A stretch of 64,000 bases of DNA from DASRFR01 sp035651455 (GCA_035651455.1 DASRFR010000049.1:165587-229586); one strand, 5' to 3'. Counted from the stretch's first letter, positions 8,178 through 17,866 are shown. Made by a program: numbers and translations. Notes: a model not told the origin generated them from the letters alone.

Positions 8178-9494
8178 ATGCAAAGACAATTCTGGATTTT
8201 GTTTGCAATTCTTCTACTGAATCTCTTCGGGTTCGCGCAGGACGCTGCGCACACTGCGCATGATCCTGGACAGCCCGCGCCCGCGGCGATGCCGGGCATG
8301 GACATGGCGGGCATGAGCATGAACCCCCAACTCTCGTTCCTGCCTTCGCCGGGAGCAAGTTCCGGCACAGCGTGGCAGCCGGCTTCCGTGCCCGCGTACG
8401 AATGGATGATCGCATCGGGCGAGTGGGACGTCATGGTCCACGGGGTCATTTTCGCAACCTTTAACTATCAAGGCGGGCCTCGCGGCGCAGGTAAGGCCCA
8501 GTCGACGAACTGGGCCATGTTCATGGAACAGCGCCACTGGGCAGGTGGCAAGCTTATTCTTCGCCAGATGTTTTCGGCGGAGTCGCTGACCGCCCCCCAT
8601 CCCGGTTTCCCGGAGCTTTTCCAGACTGGCGAGACCTATCACGGCATGCCACTGGTCGATCACCAGCATCCGCACAATGTCTTCTCGGAGCTTTCGCTGT
8701 ACTATGAGCGGCCGCTAAGAGACAAAATCTCATGGTCCTTCTACGGAGGTCCCGCCGCTGAGCCTGCCCTGGGCCCGGTCACATATTTACATCGGGCGTC
8801 GGCTGCCGAGTTGCCCGCCGCGCCACTTGGACATCACTTGCAGGACTCCACCCATACCAGTTTTGGCGTGATCACCACTGGCCTGGTGATCAGCCGGTTG
8901 AAGCTCGAAGGCTCCGTCTTCAATGGGCGCGAACCGAACGAGCAGCGATGGAGCATTCAACTGAATCCACTCGACTCCTGGTCCGCCCGCTTGAGCGTGG
9001 CCGCCAATCGCAATTGGACCGCTCAGTACAGTTATGGATACCTGGTGCACCCGGAGGCGCTGGAGCACGATAATCAGCGGCGTCAGACGGCTTCGGTCTC
9101 GTACAATCGGCCATTTACCGGCGGGAACTGGTCTAGCTCGCTGATCTGGGGCCGCAAACACAAGACCTCGGAAGCCACCAGTCAGAACAGCTACCTGCTG
9201 GAATCCACACTGAATTTTGCGCGCCGCAATTATGCCTACACTCGTTTGGAACTCGTTGATAAGGACGAGCTATTCCCTTTCGCCCTCGGCATACCCTCCT
9301 ACCGCGTCGGCGCGTACACATTTGGGGCGGTTAGAGACCTGGTGCAAAACCATGTCGGCCAGATTGGGCTGGGAGCCGACTTGACCTTTTATTCCAAGCC
9401 CGCAGCTTTGGATTCTGTGTACGGAAGGAATCCGGTCTCGTTCAGCGTTTCACTGCGGTTCCGCCCCGCGTTGAGCTCGCGCCATCAGCACTGA
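8178..9494 (+). CDS. Exported putative outer-membrane beta-barrel protein with Met/His-rich N-terminus
   Basis: This 438-aa protein has a signal peptide (about residues 1-20, ending GFAQ). A mature N-terminal stretch follows, rich in His and Met (HTAHDPGQ then MPGMDMAGMSM). The remainder shows alternating aromatic and polar residues in short strands, as in porin-like beta-barrels, and ends with FSVSLRFRPAL, a typical terminal strand. A VDHQHPHN motif lies near residue 160. Met/His clusters of this kind bind copper in several resistance proteins, so a metal-related outer-membrane role is possible. No enzyme motif is visible. It follows the small Cys/His-rich gene by 64 bp. Confidence 0.75.
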   Translation: MQRQFWILFAILLLNLFGFAQDAAHTAHDPGQPAPAAMPGMDMAGMSMNPQLSFLPSPGASSGTAWQPASVPAYEWMIASGEWDVMVHGVIFATFNYQGGPRGAGKAQSTNWAMFMEQRHWAGGKLILRQMFSAESLTAPHPGFPELFQTGETYHGMPLVDHQHPHNVFSELSLYYERPLRDKISWSFYGGPAAEPALGPVTYLHRASAAELPAAPLGHHLQDSTHTSFGVITTGLVISRLKLEGSVFNGREPNEQRWSIQLNPLDSWSARLSVAANRNWTAQYSYGYLVHPEALEHDNQRRQTASVSYNRPFTGGNWSSSLIWGRKHKTSEATSQNSYLLESTLNFARRNYAYTRLELVDKDELFPFALGIPSYRVGAYTFGAVRDLVQNHVGQIGLGADLTFYSKPAALDSVYGRNPVSFSVSLRFRPALSSRHQH

Positions 9495-9570
9495 TGTCGG
9501 GTGTTAGCTACGCGGATTCAGCGCAGATTTTCGGATTCCGCAAAGCGCAACCTGAGGCAAAATCTTAGTA

Positions 9571-9987
9571 ATGCAAGCTACAGTCAAGCTGCTGCGTGTC
9601 CTGCAAATCGCCATGCTGGTGAGCATCGGCCTATACATATTCTTGGGAGAGCGAGTCACGCTCAACCCGCCCATGCCCAATCCGTCGGTGTTCTACGTTA
9701 TTTCTCTGGTAGCAATCACGATCATCGGCATCATCCTGGTGGTGCGCCGGACCTTGGTCTTGCAGTCGGAAACCAGCTTGCGAACCCAGTCCACGGACCT
9801 TCCCACCTTGAACCGCTGGAGAGCCGGCTACCTTACAACCTATGCTCTTTCGGAATCCTTGGCCCTGTTCGGGTTGGTTTTACGCATTCTGGGCTTCACG
9901 CTTTCCCAAGTTGCTCCCTTTTACGTAGCGGCATTCATTCTCATGGTATTTTTCACGGCCCGACAACCCTCCCGTGAGTTAACTTGA
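9571..9987 (+). CDS. Hypothetical four-helix membrane protein
   Basis: This 138-aa protein has hydrophobic segments at about residues 9-27, 43-62, 90-108 and 112-131. A polar loop carrying RRTLVLQSETSLRTQ lies between helices two and three. It has no family motif that I recognise. It lies 27 bp upstream of methionine aminopeptidase and is probably co-transcribed with it, but nothing in its sequence hints at a specific role. Confidence 0.7.
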   Translation: MQATVKLLRVLQIAMLVSIGLYIFLGERVTLNPPMPNPSVFYVISLVAITIIGIILVVRRTLVLQSETSLRTQSTDLPTLNRWRAGYLTTYALSESLALFGLVLRILGFTLSQVAPFYVAAFILMVFFTARQPSRELT

Positions 9988-10014
9988 TTCATAGATAATT
10001 CAAAGGAGGCGCCC

Positions 10015-10758
10015 GTGTCGATCACTACCCCGGAAGAACTCGAGCGACTAAAAGCAGCCGGCAGTGTTGTACATCGCGTAATCGAGGCGATGCGAAAAAG
10101 CGTGAAGCCCGGGGTCACCACCGCCCAGCTGGACGCGATTGGCAACCAGGTCATGCAGGCAGAAGGAGCGCAGTCCGCTCCGGCTCTGGTTTATCAGTTT
10201 CCCGGGGGATCCTGCATCAGCCTGAACGAAGAAGCCGTGCACGGGATTCCCCAGGACCGCGCCTTGAAGGAGGGTGACCTGGTGAAACTGGACGTCACCG
10301 TGGAGAAAGACGGTTTTATGGCCGATGCCGCGGTAACGGTTCCGGTCGGCGCCGTGTCGCGGGAGAAAGAGCGCCTGATCGCCTGTGCCCAGCGCGCATT
10401 CGAGAAGGCCACCCTCGTCGCCCGCGCCGGGTTCAGAGTCTTTGAGATCGGTCGCGTGGTAGAAAGGGAAGTGCGCCGCGAAGGTTTCTCCGTGATTCGC
10501 GATCTCGGCGGGCATGGCATTGGCCGAACCATTCACGAAGCGCCGCGCGTTCCCAACTATGCCGATCCGCAAGCCAGCGACGTACTTACCGAAGGGATGG
10601 TGATCACGATTGAGCCAATCATCGCCGCAGGCGGCGGCCGGGCCGTGCTGGCGAGCGATGGCTGGACCGTGAAAACGGCTGATCGGAAGCCGTCCGCTCA
10701 CTATGAGCACACAATTGTCATCACCAAGGGCGCCCCAATCGTTCTTACCGCCGCCTAA
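10015..10758 (+). CDS. map: Methionine aminopeptidase, type I
   Basis: This 247-aa enzyme removes the initiator methionine from nascent proteins in the cytoplasm. All expected pita-bread residues are present: substrate His76 (EEAVHGIP) and metal ligands Asp93, Asp104, His167 (GGHGIG), Glu200 (TIEPI) and Glu231 (YEHTI). His174 is also conserved. The start is a GTG at 10015 with an excellent AAGGAGG site 6 bp upstream. Length and motif order fit short type I enzymes without an N-terminal zinc domain. Confidence 0.96.
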   Translation: MSITTPEELERLKAAGSVVHRVIEAMRKSVKPGVTTAQLDAIGNQVMQAEGAQSAPALVYQFPGGSCISLNEEAVHGIPQDRALKEGDLVKLDVTVEKDGFMADAAVTVPVGAVSREKERLIACAQRAFEKATLVARAGFRVFEIGRVVEREVRREGFSVIRDLGGHGIGRTIHEAPRVPNYADPQASDVLTEGMVITIEPIIAAGGGRAVLASDGWTVKTADRKPSAHYEHTIVITKGAPIVLTAA

Positions 10759-10839
10759 ACCCTTCAGGTAGTTGACCCGGACGGAGTTCCGGGGTAGAGT
10801 CGCAGATTGTGGGTTCCCCCGCCCCGGGAGTAGTGCGCC

Positions 10840-12129
10840 TTGTCAGCCGGCCGATCAGCTAATCCGTTCATCATTTTCGGTCTGTGGCTGCTCAGCCTCG
10901 CGATCGTGCCGGCAGCCCTGGCTGCGGGATCCGGGTTCTCGCCGCAGCAACGCGTGGGATACAGTGCAGGCGATCAATGGGAGCCCTCCATTGCGGCAGA
11001 CGGGGCCGGGTCGGTGTATGTCCTCTATCCGCAATACGGCCAGGTTCCGGGCTGTGCCGATTGCCGCATTCCCAGCATGGTGCTGGTGCTCAGCAACGAC
11101 AATGGAGCCACATGGCAGCCGCCGCGGGAAATTTCTCCTGCGCCGTCCGGTCAATTTGACCCGCAAATTGTGGTCGATCCCGCCGATCGCCACACGGTTT
11201 ACGCGTCCTGGCTGCAGAACGACAAACGCGACCTGGTGCTGGCGAAGTCCCTGGATGCCGGCCTGACCTGGTCCGTCATGGTCGCGCACAGCACGCAATT
11301 TGATATAGACAAGCCGGTCCTCGCGGCACGCGGACCTAATGTGTACATCGGATTCAATCATCGCCAGACGTTGTGGGTGGCGGCCTCGCATGACGCCGGC
11401 ATGACTTTCAGCGTTGCTGAAGTGAGCCCAAACACCCGGCTCGCATGGTCCCAGGCCGGCGGCGCGACAGTTGACATCTCCGGCAACGTCTTCTTCTCCT
11501 GGGCGGCATATTCCAAGAGCGCAGGCGCCAAGGGTCCGGTAACGTTGTACGTGAGCAAGTCGACCGATGGCGGACCAAAGTGGACGACCAGGTTGCTGGA
11601 CGTCTCCGGCGCCCCACCCGAGTGCGCTTCCGCCGAATGCGATTCCGATTTCCTTTCCGCGCAAATCACCATGACCTCAGATGCCGCCGGAACTTTGTAT
11701 GCACTATGGAATGCGGGCGTGAAGGACAAGGGCGCACAACGAATCTACTTCTCCTCGTCTACTACGAGTGGCGCGAACTGGGCGCGCAAGATCGACGTAT
11801 CCGCCGCCCCCAAGGGGGTTGAGCACTCTTTTCCCGCCATCGCAGCGGGAGCCGCCGGCGACGTTCGCATTGCGTGGATGGACGCGCGCCATTCGCTTTG
11901 GAACACTTTCTACCGCAGCTCGACGAACGGCGGCGCGAGCTGGTCGCCTGAGACACAGCTCTCCTCCTATGTGCCGGGGTATAACTACATCCAGCCCCGC
12001 GGCTTCAGCTTTCCCTTCGGAGATTATTTCGGAATCGCCATCGACAACCGCGGCGACGCCCAAGTGGTGTGGGGCGAAGGAATGAACTACCAGGCGCCCG
12101 GTTCCATCTGGTACACGACCGGACGATAA
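10840..12129 (+). CDS. Exported BNR/Asp-box beta-propeller protein (sialidase-like)
   Basis: This 429-aa protein starts at TTG and has a signal peptide (hydrophobic about residues 9-28). Six Asp-box-type motifs (S-x-D-x-G-x-T-W and variants) are spaced through the chain: SNDNGATW, SLDAGLTW, SHDAGMTF, STDGGPKW, a degenerate TTSGANW, and SSTNGGASW. This pattern defines a six-bladed sialidase-like propeller. The catalytic Arg triad and Tyr/Glu pair of true sialidases cannot be assigned with confidence. It may instead be a glycan-binding or non-catalytic propeller. It ends 15 bp from the convergent pyrD gene. Confidence 0.8.
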   Translation: MSAGRSANPFIIFGLWLLSLAIVPAALAAGSGFSPQQRVGYSAGDQWEPSIAADGAGSVYVLYPQYGQVPGCADCRIPSMVLVLSNDNGATWQPPREISPAPSGQFDPQIVVDPADRHTVYASWLQNDKRDLVLAKSLDAGLTWSVMVAHSTQFDIDKPVLAARGPNVYIGFNHRQTLWVAASHDAGMTFSVAEVSPNTRLAWSQAGGATVDISGNVFFSWAAYSKSAGAKGPVTLYVSKSTDGGPKWTTRLLDVSGAPPECASAECDSDFLSAQITMTSDAAGTLYALWNAGVKDKGAQRIYFSSSTTSGANWARKIDVSAAPKGVEHSFPAIAAGAAGDVRIAWMDARHSLWNTFYRSSTNGGASWSPETQLSSYVPGYNYIQPRGFSFPFGDYFGIAIDNRGDAQVVWGEGMNYQAPGSIWYTTGR

Positions 12130-12144
12130 CCGCCAGTGGTCGCT

Positions 12145-13080
12145 CTACTGCTCCATCACCATAGCCCCGGTCAGGTCGGCAATCTTGGCAATCCCGTTCT
12201 CCGATGCATAGCGCTGCAACTCATCGACAATTTTCTCCGTAGCACACGGGTCCCAGTAACTGGCGGTCCCGATCTGCACCGCGCTCGCCCCGGCCAACAT
12301 GAACTCGGCAATGTCTTCTGCGTTGGAGATTCCGCCCATGCCGATTACGGGGATTTTTACCGCGTGAGCCGCGTCGTACACCATGCGTACAGCGATCGGT
12401 TTAATCGCGGGACCGGATAATCCGGCGGTGACGTTGGCGATTCGCGGCTTGCGGCTTTTTACATCGATTGCCATGGCCAGGAATGTGTTGACCAACGACA
12501 GCGCATCGGCGCCCGCATCCTGCGCCACGCGCGCCATTTGCGCGATGCTGGTCACATTGGGAGAGAGTTTTACAATGATGGGCCGCTTGGTGTTGCGGCG
12601 GGCTGTCGCCACTACTTCATCCAGCAGGCGGGCATCGCAACCAAACTGGATGCCTCCGTGCTGCGTGTTCGGGCAGGATACATTCAGCTCGTAGGCGGCA
12701 ATGCCTTCCCCTTCATTGAGGATCTGGATCGTCTGCTCGTAGTCGGCGCGCGTGTAGCCAAACACATTTGCGAACACCACTACGTTCTTCTTCTCGCGCA
12801 GCGCGGGCAACTTCTCGTCTACAAAAGCGCGAGCTCCAATGTTTTGCAGGCCGATGGCATTCAGCATCCCGGCGGCGGTCTCATACAATCTCGGGGGTGG
12901 GTTGCCGACCATGGGCTCCTTTGAAAGCCCTTTGACGACGATGCCGCCTAGCTTATCCAGGTGCACGACATCTTCAAATTCCAGGCCATAACCGAACGTC
13001 CCGCTGGCCGCGATCACGGGATTCTTCAGATCAATGCCGGCGATGCTGACGGAAAGATCGGGAGTGCCGGTGGGTGTCAT
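12145..13080 (-). CDS. pyrD: Dihydroorotate dehydrogenase, class 1B catalytic subunit
   Basis: This 311-aa FMN enzyme oxidises dihydroorotate to orotate in pyrimidine synthesis. The catalytic Cys136 lies in ELNVSCPNT, typical of class 1 enzymes. Other family blocks are NPVIAASGTFGYG, KLSPNVT, GGISNAEDIAEFMLAGASAVQIGTA and the FMN-binding IPVIGMGGI. Class 1B enzymes normally pair with PyrK, an electron-transfer subunit, but no pyrK gene lies next to it here. Its ATG overlaps the stop of the upstream exported phosphatase as ATGA, so translation of the two is probably coupled. Confidence 0.93.
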   Translation of the reverse strand: MTPTGTPDLSVSIAGIDLKNPVIAASGTFGYGLEFEDVVHLDKLGGIVVKGLSKEPMVGNPPPRLYETAAGMLNAIGLQNIGARAFVDEKLPALREKKNVVVFANVFGYTRADYEQTIQILNEGEGIAAYELNVSCPNTQHGGIQFGCDARLLDEVVATARRNTKRPIIVKLSPNVTSIAQMARVAQDAGADALSLVNTFLAMAIDVKSRKPRIANVTAGLSGPAIKPIAVRMVYDAAHAVKIPVIGMGGISNAEDIAEFMLAGASAVQIGTASYWDPCATEKIVDELQRYASENGIAKIADLTGAMVMEQ

Positions 13081-14759
13081 TGTGCACCCGCTGACGAAAG
13101 TTCAAGCGACGCCGGCTTCGGTGTCGTCGAGGGCTTTCTTGGCCCCAGCTCGTGAAGAGGACCGGTGCCTTCCGCCCGGCGGTGTCCGGCCAGCGCTTCA
13201 GCCAATACCCGCCCGGTGGCATGACTCGGAGCGTTGATGCCAAGCAATGAGGCCAGCGTCACCGCAAGGTCGACTGGTTCCGCATGGTCGCGATATGCTC
13301 CTGGCTGGAAAGGCAATCCATAAAAGGCAAGCGGAACGTGCGTGTCGTAGGTATAGGGAGAGGCATGATCGGTCCCCTTTGCGATGCCGACAGTAAACGG
13401 GGGAGGAACTCCCATCACGTACCACCCTCCTTCCGGCGAGTAGCTGTGCAGGAATTTGCGGCCCAATTCCGCGCCGGGCGCATCGCCCGCGGCCAGTTGA
13501 GTCCGGGTATAGTAACCACGCAAGCCGAGCTGCAGCATGGCCTCGCCCACGTCGTGTTCGGCGGCCGCCTCGTCTAATTTGAGAGCTGCCAGGGCATCCT
13601 GGTTGAGCCACGCCAAAGGATAATCGAAGCTTTTGACGTATTCGGCCGCGCGGCCGGGCGATAGTTTTGCGGCTAGGGCCGAGTTCAGCTGCGCCTTGGC
13701 ATTGCCCAGGTTAGCTGCTGGGATGCGCATGCTCGCCGCCACGCTCGGCAAAGGCGAAACGCCGTGGTCCGCCGAAAGAGCTAACCAAACATTGGCGAGC
13801 CCCACCTCGTGGCCAAGGAAGCTATAGAAATCCGCCAGGTCTCGATCGAGCGCCAGCGCCATGGCCTGCATCTCGGGAGCGTCCGGTCCCAGTTCATGCC
13901 CCAGGAGATCGTTCGCCGAAAGGCTGACGATCAGCAGGTCGGTAGCGGGACCACTCCCCAGTTTCTCGTACAAAACGAGTTCTTTGGCGAACTCGATTTC
14001 ATAATCGTTGGCGAAAGGCGTGGACCCAACCACGTCAAAGAATGCGGCTGATTCCTTGTTGCCGCCCGGCGGCGTGGTTCGGCGCAACGTCTTCCCGTCC
14101 TCGTCTTTCCACTCGCGGTTCCAGTATTTGTCGACGCGTTTCGAAGAATTAAACTCCTGTACCCACGACGGCAGATCTTTACGGTAATAAGAGGACGTGA
14201 TCCAGGCGCCGGACTTCTGATCGATCCAGTAAGCGCCATCCCCCGAAAAACCCGCGGGCAGGATCGCGGCACGATCTTTAAGCGCGATGCCAAACACGCG
14301 CGCCTTGCCTTGTGTGGCCAGCTTGAGTTCGTCGCCCAGCGTGTCTGACCGGAGATTGTGCGGGGATGCGCCTGGACCGTCGCCTTCTCCAAGGGTCCTA
14401 GTTTCGTCATCCTCGACCGAGGTGACCATTTTTTTCTTTTGCGGATCCCACCATTCATTCGCCACGATCCCATGTCCGCTGGTGTAAGCGCCCGAAAGCA
14501 GCGTGGCATGTCCCGGAGCCGTCCGCGTGTTCGCGTAATCGTAGTTACACTCGGTGAAGTTTGCGCCGTGATCGAGGAACAGGCGAAAGCCGCCTTCGCC
14601 GAAGCCGTCGCGATAGCGCTCCAGGTAGTCTCCGCGGAATTGATCGATGATGACGATTACCAGCAGTTTGGGATGCGCATTGTACGCCGACGCGGCGCAG
14701 GATCCCACGATCGATGACAGGCACAGCCCCCAGCTTAAGAATCGCCCCAGCGTTTTCAT
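13077..14759 (-). CDS. Exported PafA-like alkaline phosphatase
   Basis: This 560-aa protein has a signal peptide (about residues 1-25) and the alkaline phosphatase superfamily fold. Zinc-site residues are seen at Asp39 (IIDQFRGD), in SANDLLGHELG, in LSADHG and in GTDHASPYTYDTH. The nucleophile is a Thr in YANTRTAPGH (residue 78 or 80). Asn101 (VANEWWD) and the Lys161-Asp-Arg163 pair (ALKDRAA) match the Asn and Lys/Arg phosphate-contact residues of PafA, the calcium-independent periplasmic phosphomonoesterase. It is likely to release phosphate from organic esters outside the cytoplasm. It is joined to pyrD by a 4-bp overlap. Confidence 0.85.
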   Translation of the reverse strand: MKTLGRFLSWGLCLSSIVGSCAASAYNAHPKLLVIVIIDQFRGDYLERYRDGFGEGGFRLFLDHGANFTECNYDYANTRTAPGHATLLSGAYTSGHGIVANEWWDPQKKKMVTSVEDDETRTLGEGDGPGASPHNLRSDTLGDELKLATQGKARVFGIALKDRAAILPAGFSGDGAYWIDQKSGAWITSSYYRKDLPSWVQEFNSSKRVDKYWNREWKDEDGKTLRRTTPPGGNKESAAFFDVVGSTPFANDYEIEFAKELVLYEKLGSGPATDLLIVSLSANDLLGHELGPDAPEMQAMALALDRDLADFYSFLGHEVGLANVWLALSADHGVSPLPSVAASMRIPAANLGNAKAQLNSALAAKLSPGRAAEYVKSFDYPLAWLNQDALAALKLDEAAAEHDVGEAMLQLGLRGYYTRTQLAAGDAPGAELGRKFLHSYSPEGGWYVMGVPPPFTVGIAKGTDHASPYTYDTHVPLAFYGLPFQPGAYRDHAEPVDLAVTLASLLGINAPSHATGRVLAEALAGHRRAEGTGPLHELGPRKPSTTPKPASLELSSAGAQ

Positions 14760-14900
14760 TGCGTCGTAGTTTACATTCTCCCCGGGTCATCGCCAAAGAT
14801 TGGAAGTACTTTCTTGCTGCGCGGCTGTACCGCGGTTCCATTGCGGGGCACGGGCAGGCCTGTAGTATCCTTTTTCTGATTTCTTGATTCGGGGGCGAAC

Positions 14901-15344
14901 ATGAAGTCTGGTCTCATCACCGCAGCCATCGCTTTTATTGCGCTGTCGATCGGATTGGTGTTTTCCATGTCGGTCTCATCGTCTGCAGCCAGCGACCCGG
15001 AAATCGAGCGCGGACGCTACCTGGTCACCGAAGTTGCGAAATGCGGAGACTGCCACACGCCCATGAATGACAAGGGCGAACTGATTCAGGACAAGTGGCT
15101 GCAGGGCGCACAACTTTCGTTCAAGCCTGCGGCCCCGGTTCCGGAGTGGGCAGAACGAGCTCCCAACATCGCTGGACTGCGCGGCTGGGAAGAAGCTTCG
15201 GCGATCAAATTCTTCATGACCGGCATTGCCTATAACGATCTGCCTCCGCGACCGCCGATGCCGCAGTACCACATGACGAAGGAAGACGCGACCGCCATAG
15301 TGCACTATCTGAAGTCGTTGTCTCCGACGGGCCAGAGCAAATAG
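14901..15344 (+). CDS. Exported c-type cytochrome
   Basis: This 147-aa protein has an N-terminal signal or anchor segment (about residues 5-30) and one haem-binding CGDCH motif. A Met-containing PPMPQYHM stretch near residue 118 could supply the distal ligand. A terminal helix (DATAIVHYLKSLS) is typical of class I cytochromes c. The sequence resembles the cytochrome subunits that accept electrons from periplasmic dehydrogenases. No dehydrogenase gene is adjacent, so its electron donor and acceptor are unknown. Confidence 0.85.
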   Translation: MKSGLITAAIAFIALSIGLVFSMSVSSSAASDPEIERGRYLVTEVAKCGDCHTPMNDKGELIQDKWLQGAQLSFKPAAPVPEWAERAPNIAGLRGWEEASAIKFFMTGIAYNDLPPRPPMPQYHMTKEDATAIVHYLKSLSPTGQSK

Positions 15345-15373
15345 CGCCTCGAGCGCTCAGTCCAGCCCGGTCA

Positions 15374-16369
15374 ATGACGAAACCCATTCTGCCTCGCGAG
15401 CCGGAGCTGCTGGCCTCGTCCGTGCTGGCCGGGACAATCTCGTACGTTCTGCTGGTAACTGCCGCGTTTTTTATTATCCAAGCGACTGGCCTCGCGGCCG
15501 CCTTAAGCACGGCTTTTCCCGCGGCATTCGCCAGCTTTGCTCTGCTCGTCGCGCCACTCTGGCTGTTCGGGTTCGGCGCCGCGGAATGGCTGCGGCAAGA
15601 ACTCCCAAGCTCGTGGCCCCAAATCATTCTCGCCGCCCTGCTCGGGATCCCTTACCTCGTGTTTGCAGTGGCCACCGGACACTTGCGCCCAGCTGTTTGC
15701 AGCACGATATTCCTGTTGCCGGTGATTGCCGCATGGCTCATGCGAAGCGCTGCGACGGACAAGCTCGTCTGCGAGGACGGCATCGTTCTGGGGGCCGTCG
15801 CGGCGATTCAGATGAGCAGCCTACTGGCGTCCGCCTGGCCCTACGCTGGACTGGCGGCGCTTCCCAAGCTCTTTCTGCTCGATGCCGTTTTATATGTTTA
15901 CCTGGTCGTGCGCCAACTGCCGGGAATCGGCTACTCGCTCGTGCCCACCGCGCGTGCGGCTGTCGTCGGGATGCGGGAATTCGTTTTCTTCCTGCCCTTC
16001 GGCATCGGCCTGGGATTCGCTTTGCGTTTCATTCATTTTCACGAGGGCATGCCCCTGGTCGGAAATTTTGTGCTGCGAATCGCGCTAACCGGCCTCTTCG
16101 CGGCAATTCCAGAAGAGATTTTTTTCCGCGGTATTCTGCAGAATTTATTGGAGTCGCGGCTACGACAGACCGCAGCCTTGGCGCTGGCGTCACTCCTGTT
16201 CGGATTAGCGCATTTCAACAAGGGAGCCGCTTTCAACTGGCGCTACGTAATTCTGGCAGCAATCGCCGGCGTCTTCTATGGACGCGCCTGGCGTGACCGC
16301 CGGCAGGTTTTATCATCGGTCATCACGCACACCGCGGTCGATGTCGTGTGGTCGGTCTGGTTTCGCTGA
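15374..16369 (+). CDS. CPBP family intramembrane metalloprotease
   Basis: This 331-aa multi-spanning membrane protein has the three CPBP/Rce1-like motifs near the C-terminus: EExFFRG in IPEEIFFRGIL, a second with His in LLFGLAHFNKG, and a third HTAVDVVW. These residues form the metal-dependent active site of abortive-infection/CAAX-type proteases. Substrates of bacterial members are mostly unknown. About seven to eight helices are predicted. It begins 29 bp after the cytochrome c gene on the same strand. Confidence 0.85.
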   Translation: MTKPILPREPELLASSVLAGTISYVLLVTAAFFIIQATGLAAALSTAFPAAFASFALLVAPLWLFGFGAAEWLRQELPSSWPQIILAALLGIPYLVFAVATGHLRPAVCSTIFLLPVIAAWLMRSAATDKLVCEDGIVLGAVAAIQMSSLLASAWPYAGLAALPKLFLLDAVLYVYLVVRQLPGIGYSLVPTARAAVVGMREFVFFLPFGIGLGFALRFIHFHEGMPLVGNFVLRIALTGLFAAIPEEIFFRGILQNLLESRLRQTAALALASLLFGLAHFNKGAAFNWRYVILAAIAGVFYGRAWRDRRQVLSSVITHTAVDVVWSVWFR

Positions 16370-16498
16370 CCCGAACATCCCGCAGTGCCTGCCCGCCAGC
16401 TCTGAGCAATCCCGCAAGTTCCCGAAATGGGAGCATTCGCGTACTCCGTGCTTAAGCCGTGATTCGCCCAGCCATTTCCGGTACATTAATAAGTTTCT

Positions 16499-17791
16499 AT
16501 GCTTGACTTGGCTTTCGTTCGTGACAACCTGTCGCTTGTCGAAGAGAAGCTGCGCGATCGCGGAATGAATCCTGCCGACGTGCTCAAGGACTTCCGCGCC
16601 ATTGACGCCGAGCGCCGGCAGGCCATCACCGAGGTCGAAACCCTCAAGGCGCAGCGTAACCAGGCCTCGGAGCAGATCGCCGCGCTCAAGAAAAGCGGCC
16701 AGGATGCCAGCGCGCAGATCGCACAAACCAAGGATCTACGCGAGAAGATCCCGCAGCTCGAGAAATCGGCCCAGGAGTACGATGCGCGTTTACGGCAACT
16801 GCTCGCCGGCATCCCCAACCTGCCTCACGCTTCGGTGCCGGTAGGGAAGAGCGCCGAAGAGAATGTCGAGGTACGACGCTGGGGTACGCTGCCGCAGTTT
16901 GACTTCAACCCCAAGGCGCACTGGGACCTGGGCGAGCAGCTTGGCGTGCTGGATTTTGAGCGGGCCGTCAAGATCACCGGCGCCCGCTTCGCGGTGTATT
17001 GGGATCTGGGCGCGAAGCTCGAGCGCGCGCTCGCCAACTTCATGCTCGACCTGCACACCCGCGAGCATGGCTACACCGAAGTGCTTCCGCCCTGCCTGGT
17101 GAATTCAGATTCCATGTATGGCACGGGACAGCTTCCGAAGTTCGCCGCTGACTCCTTTCGCGTGCCTTTCGGGGACCGCGATTTATGGCTGATTCCCACC
17201 GCCGAGGTTCCGGTCACGAATCTTTATCGCGATGAAGTTCTCGATATTGCTCGGCTGCCGATTTCACTCACCGCCTGCACGCCGTGTTTTCGCAGCGAAG
17301 CAGGTTCTTACGGCAAGGACGTGCGCGGCATCATCCGCCAGCATCAGTTTCAGAAGGTTGAGTTAGTGAAATTCGCCCATCCCGAAAGCTCGTATGAGGA
17401 GCATGAAAAACTGACTCGCAATGCGGAAATGGTGTTGCAGAAACTAGGCGTGCCGTATCGCGTCGTAGCCCTTTGCACCGGCGACATGGGAGCAGCATCG
17501 GCGAAAACCTATGACATCGAAGTCTGGCTGCCGGGCCAGCAGTTGTACCGCGAGATTTCGTCGTGCTCTAATTTCGAGTCGTACCAGGCACGCCGGGCTA
17601 ATATCCGCTTTCGTCCTGAGGGCAAGAATAAAACGGAATTTGTCCACACCCTGAACGGCAGTGGGCTCGCTATTGGCCGAACCTGGGTGGCAATCGTCGA
17701 GAACTATCAGCAGGCGGATGGCAGTGTAGTGATTCCGCAGGCACTTCGGCCTTATATTGGCGTGGATAGAATCGTACCCCGGAAGTTCTAA
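16499..17791 (+). CDS. serS: Seryl-tRNA synthetase
   Basis: This 430-aa class II synthetase charges tRNA-Ser. The N-terminal domain (residues about 1-105) is the long antiparallel coiled-coil arm that binds the tRNA variable loop. The catalytic core shows the class II motif 2 region (CFRSEAGSYGKDVRGIIRQHQF) and motif 3 (NGSGLAIGRTWVAIVENYQ). The TAEVPVTNLYRDE block is also diagnostic. The start at 16499 gives MLDLAFVRDN. The upstream 129 bp show no T-box or other leader element that I can identify. Confidence 0.97.
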   Translation: MLDLAFVRDNLSLVEEKLRDRGMNPADVLKDFRAIDAERRQAITEVETLKAQRNQASEQIAALKKSGQDASAQIAQTKDLREKIPQLEKSAQEYDARLRQLLAGIPNLPHASVPVGKSAEENVEVRRWGTLPQFDFNPKAHWDLGEQLGVLDFERAVKITGARFAVYWDLGAKLERALANFMLDLHTREHGYTEVLPPCLVNSDSMYGTGQLPKFAADSFRVPFGDRDLWLIPTAEVPVTNLYRDEVLDIARLPISLTACTPCFRSEAGSYGKDVRGIIRQHQFQKVELVKFAHPESSYEEHEKLTRNAEMVLQKLGVPYRVVALCTGDMGAASAKTYDIEVWLPGQQLYREISSCSNFESYQARRANIRFRPEGKNKTEFVHTLNGSGLAIGRTWVAIVENYQQADGSVVIPQALRPYIGVDRIVPRKF

Positions 17792-17866
17792 CCTGCATCT
17801 ATATACGGGCGGTGCCACACGGACGGTGCACCCCACGGAAATGGTGTCAAACAGTTCGGTTGCGAG

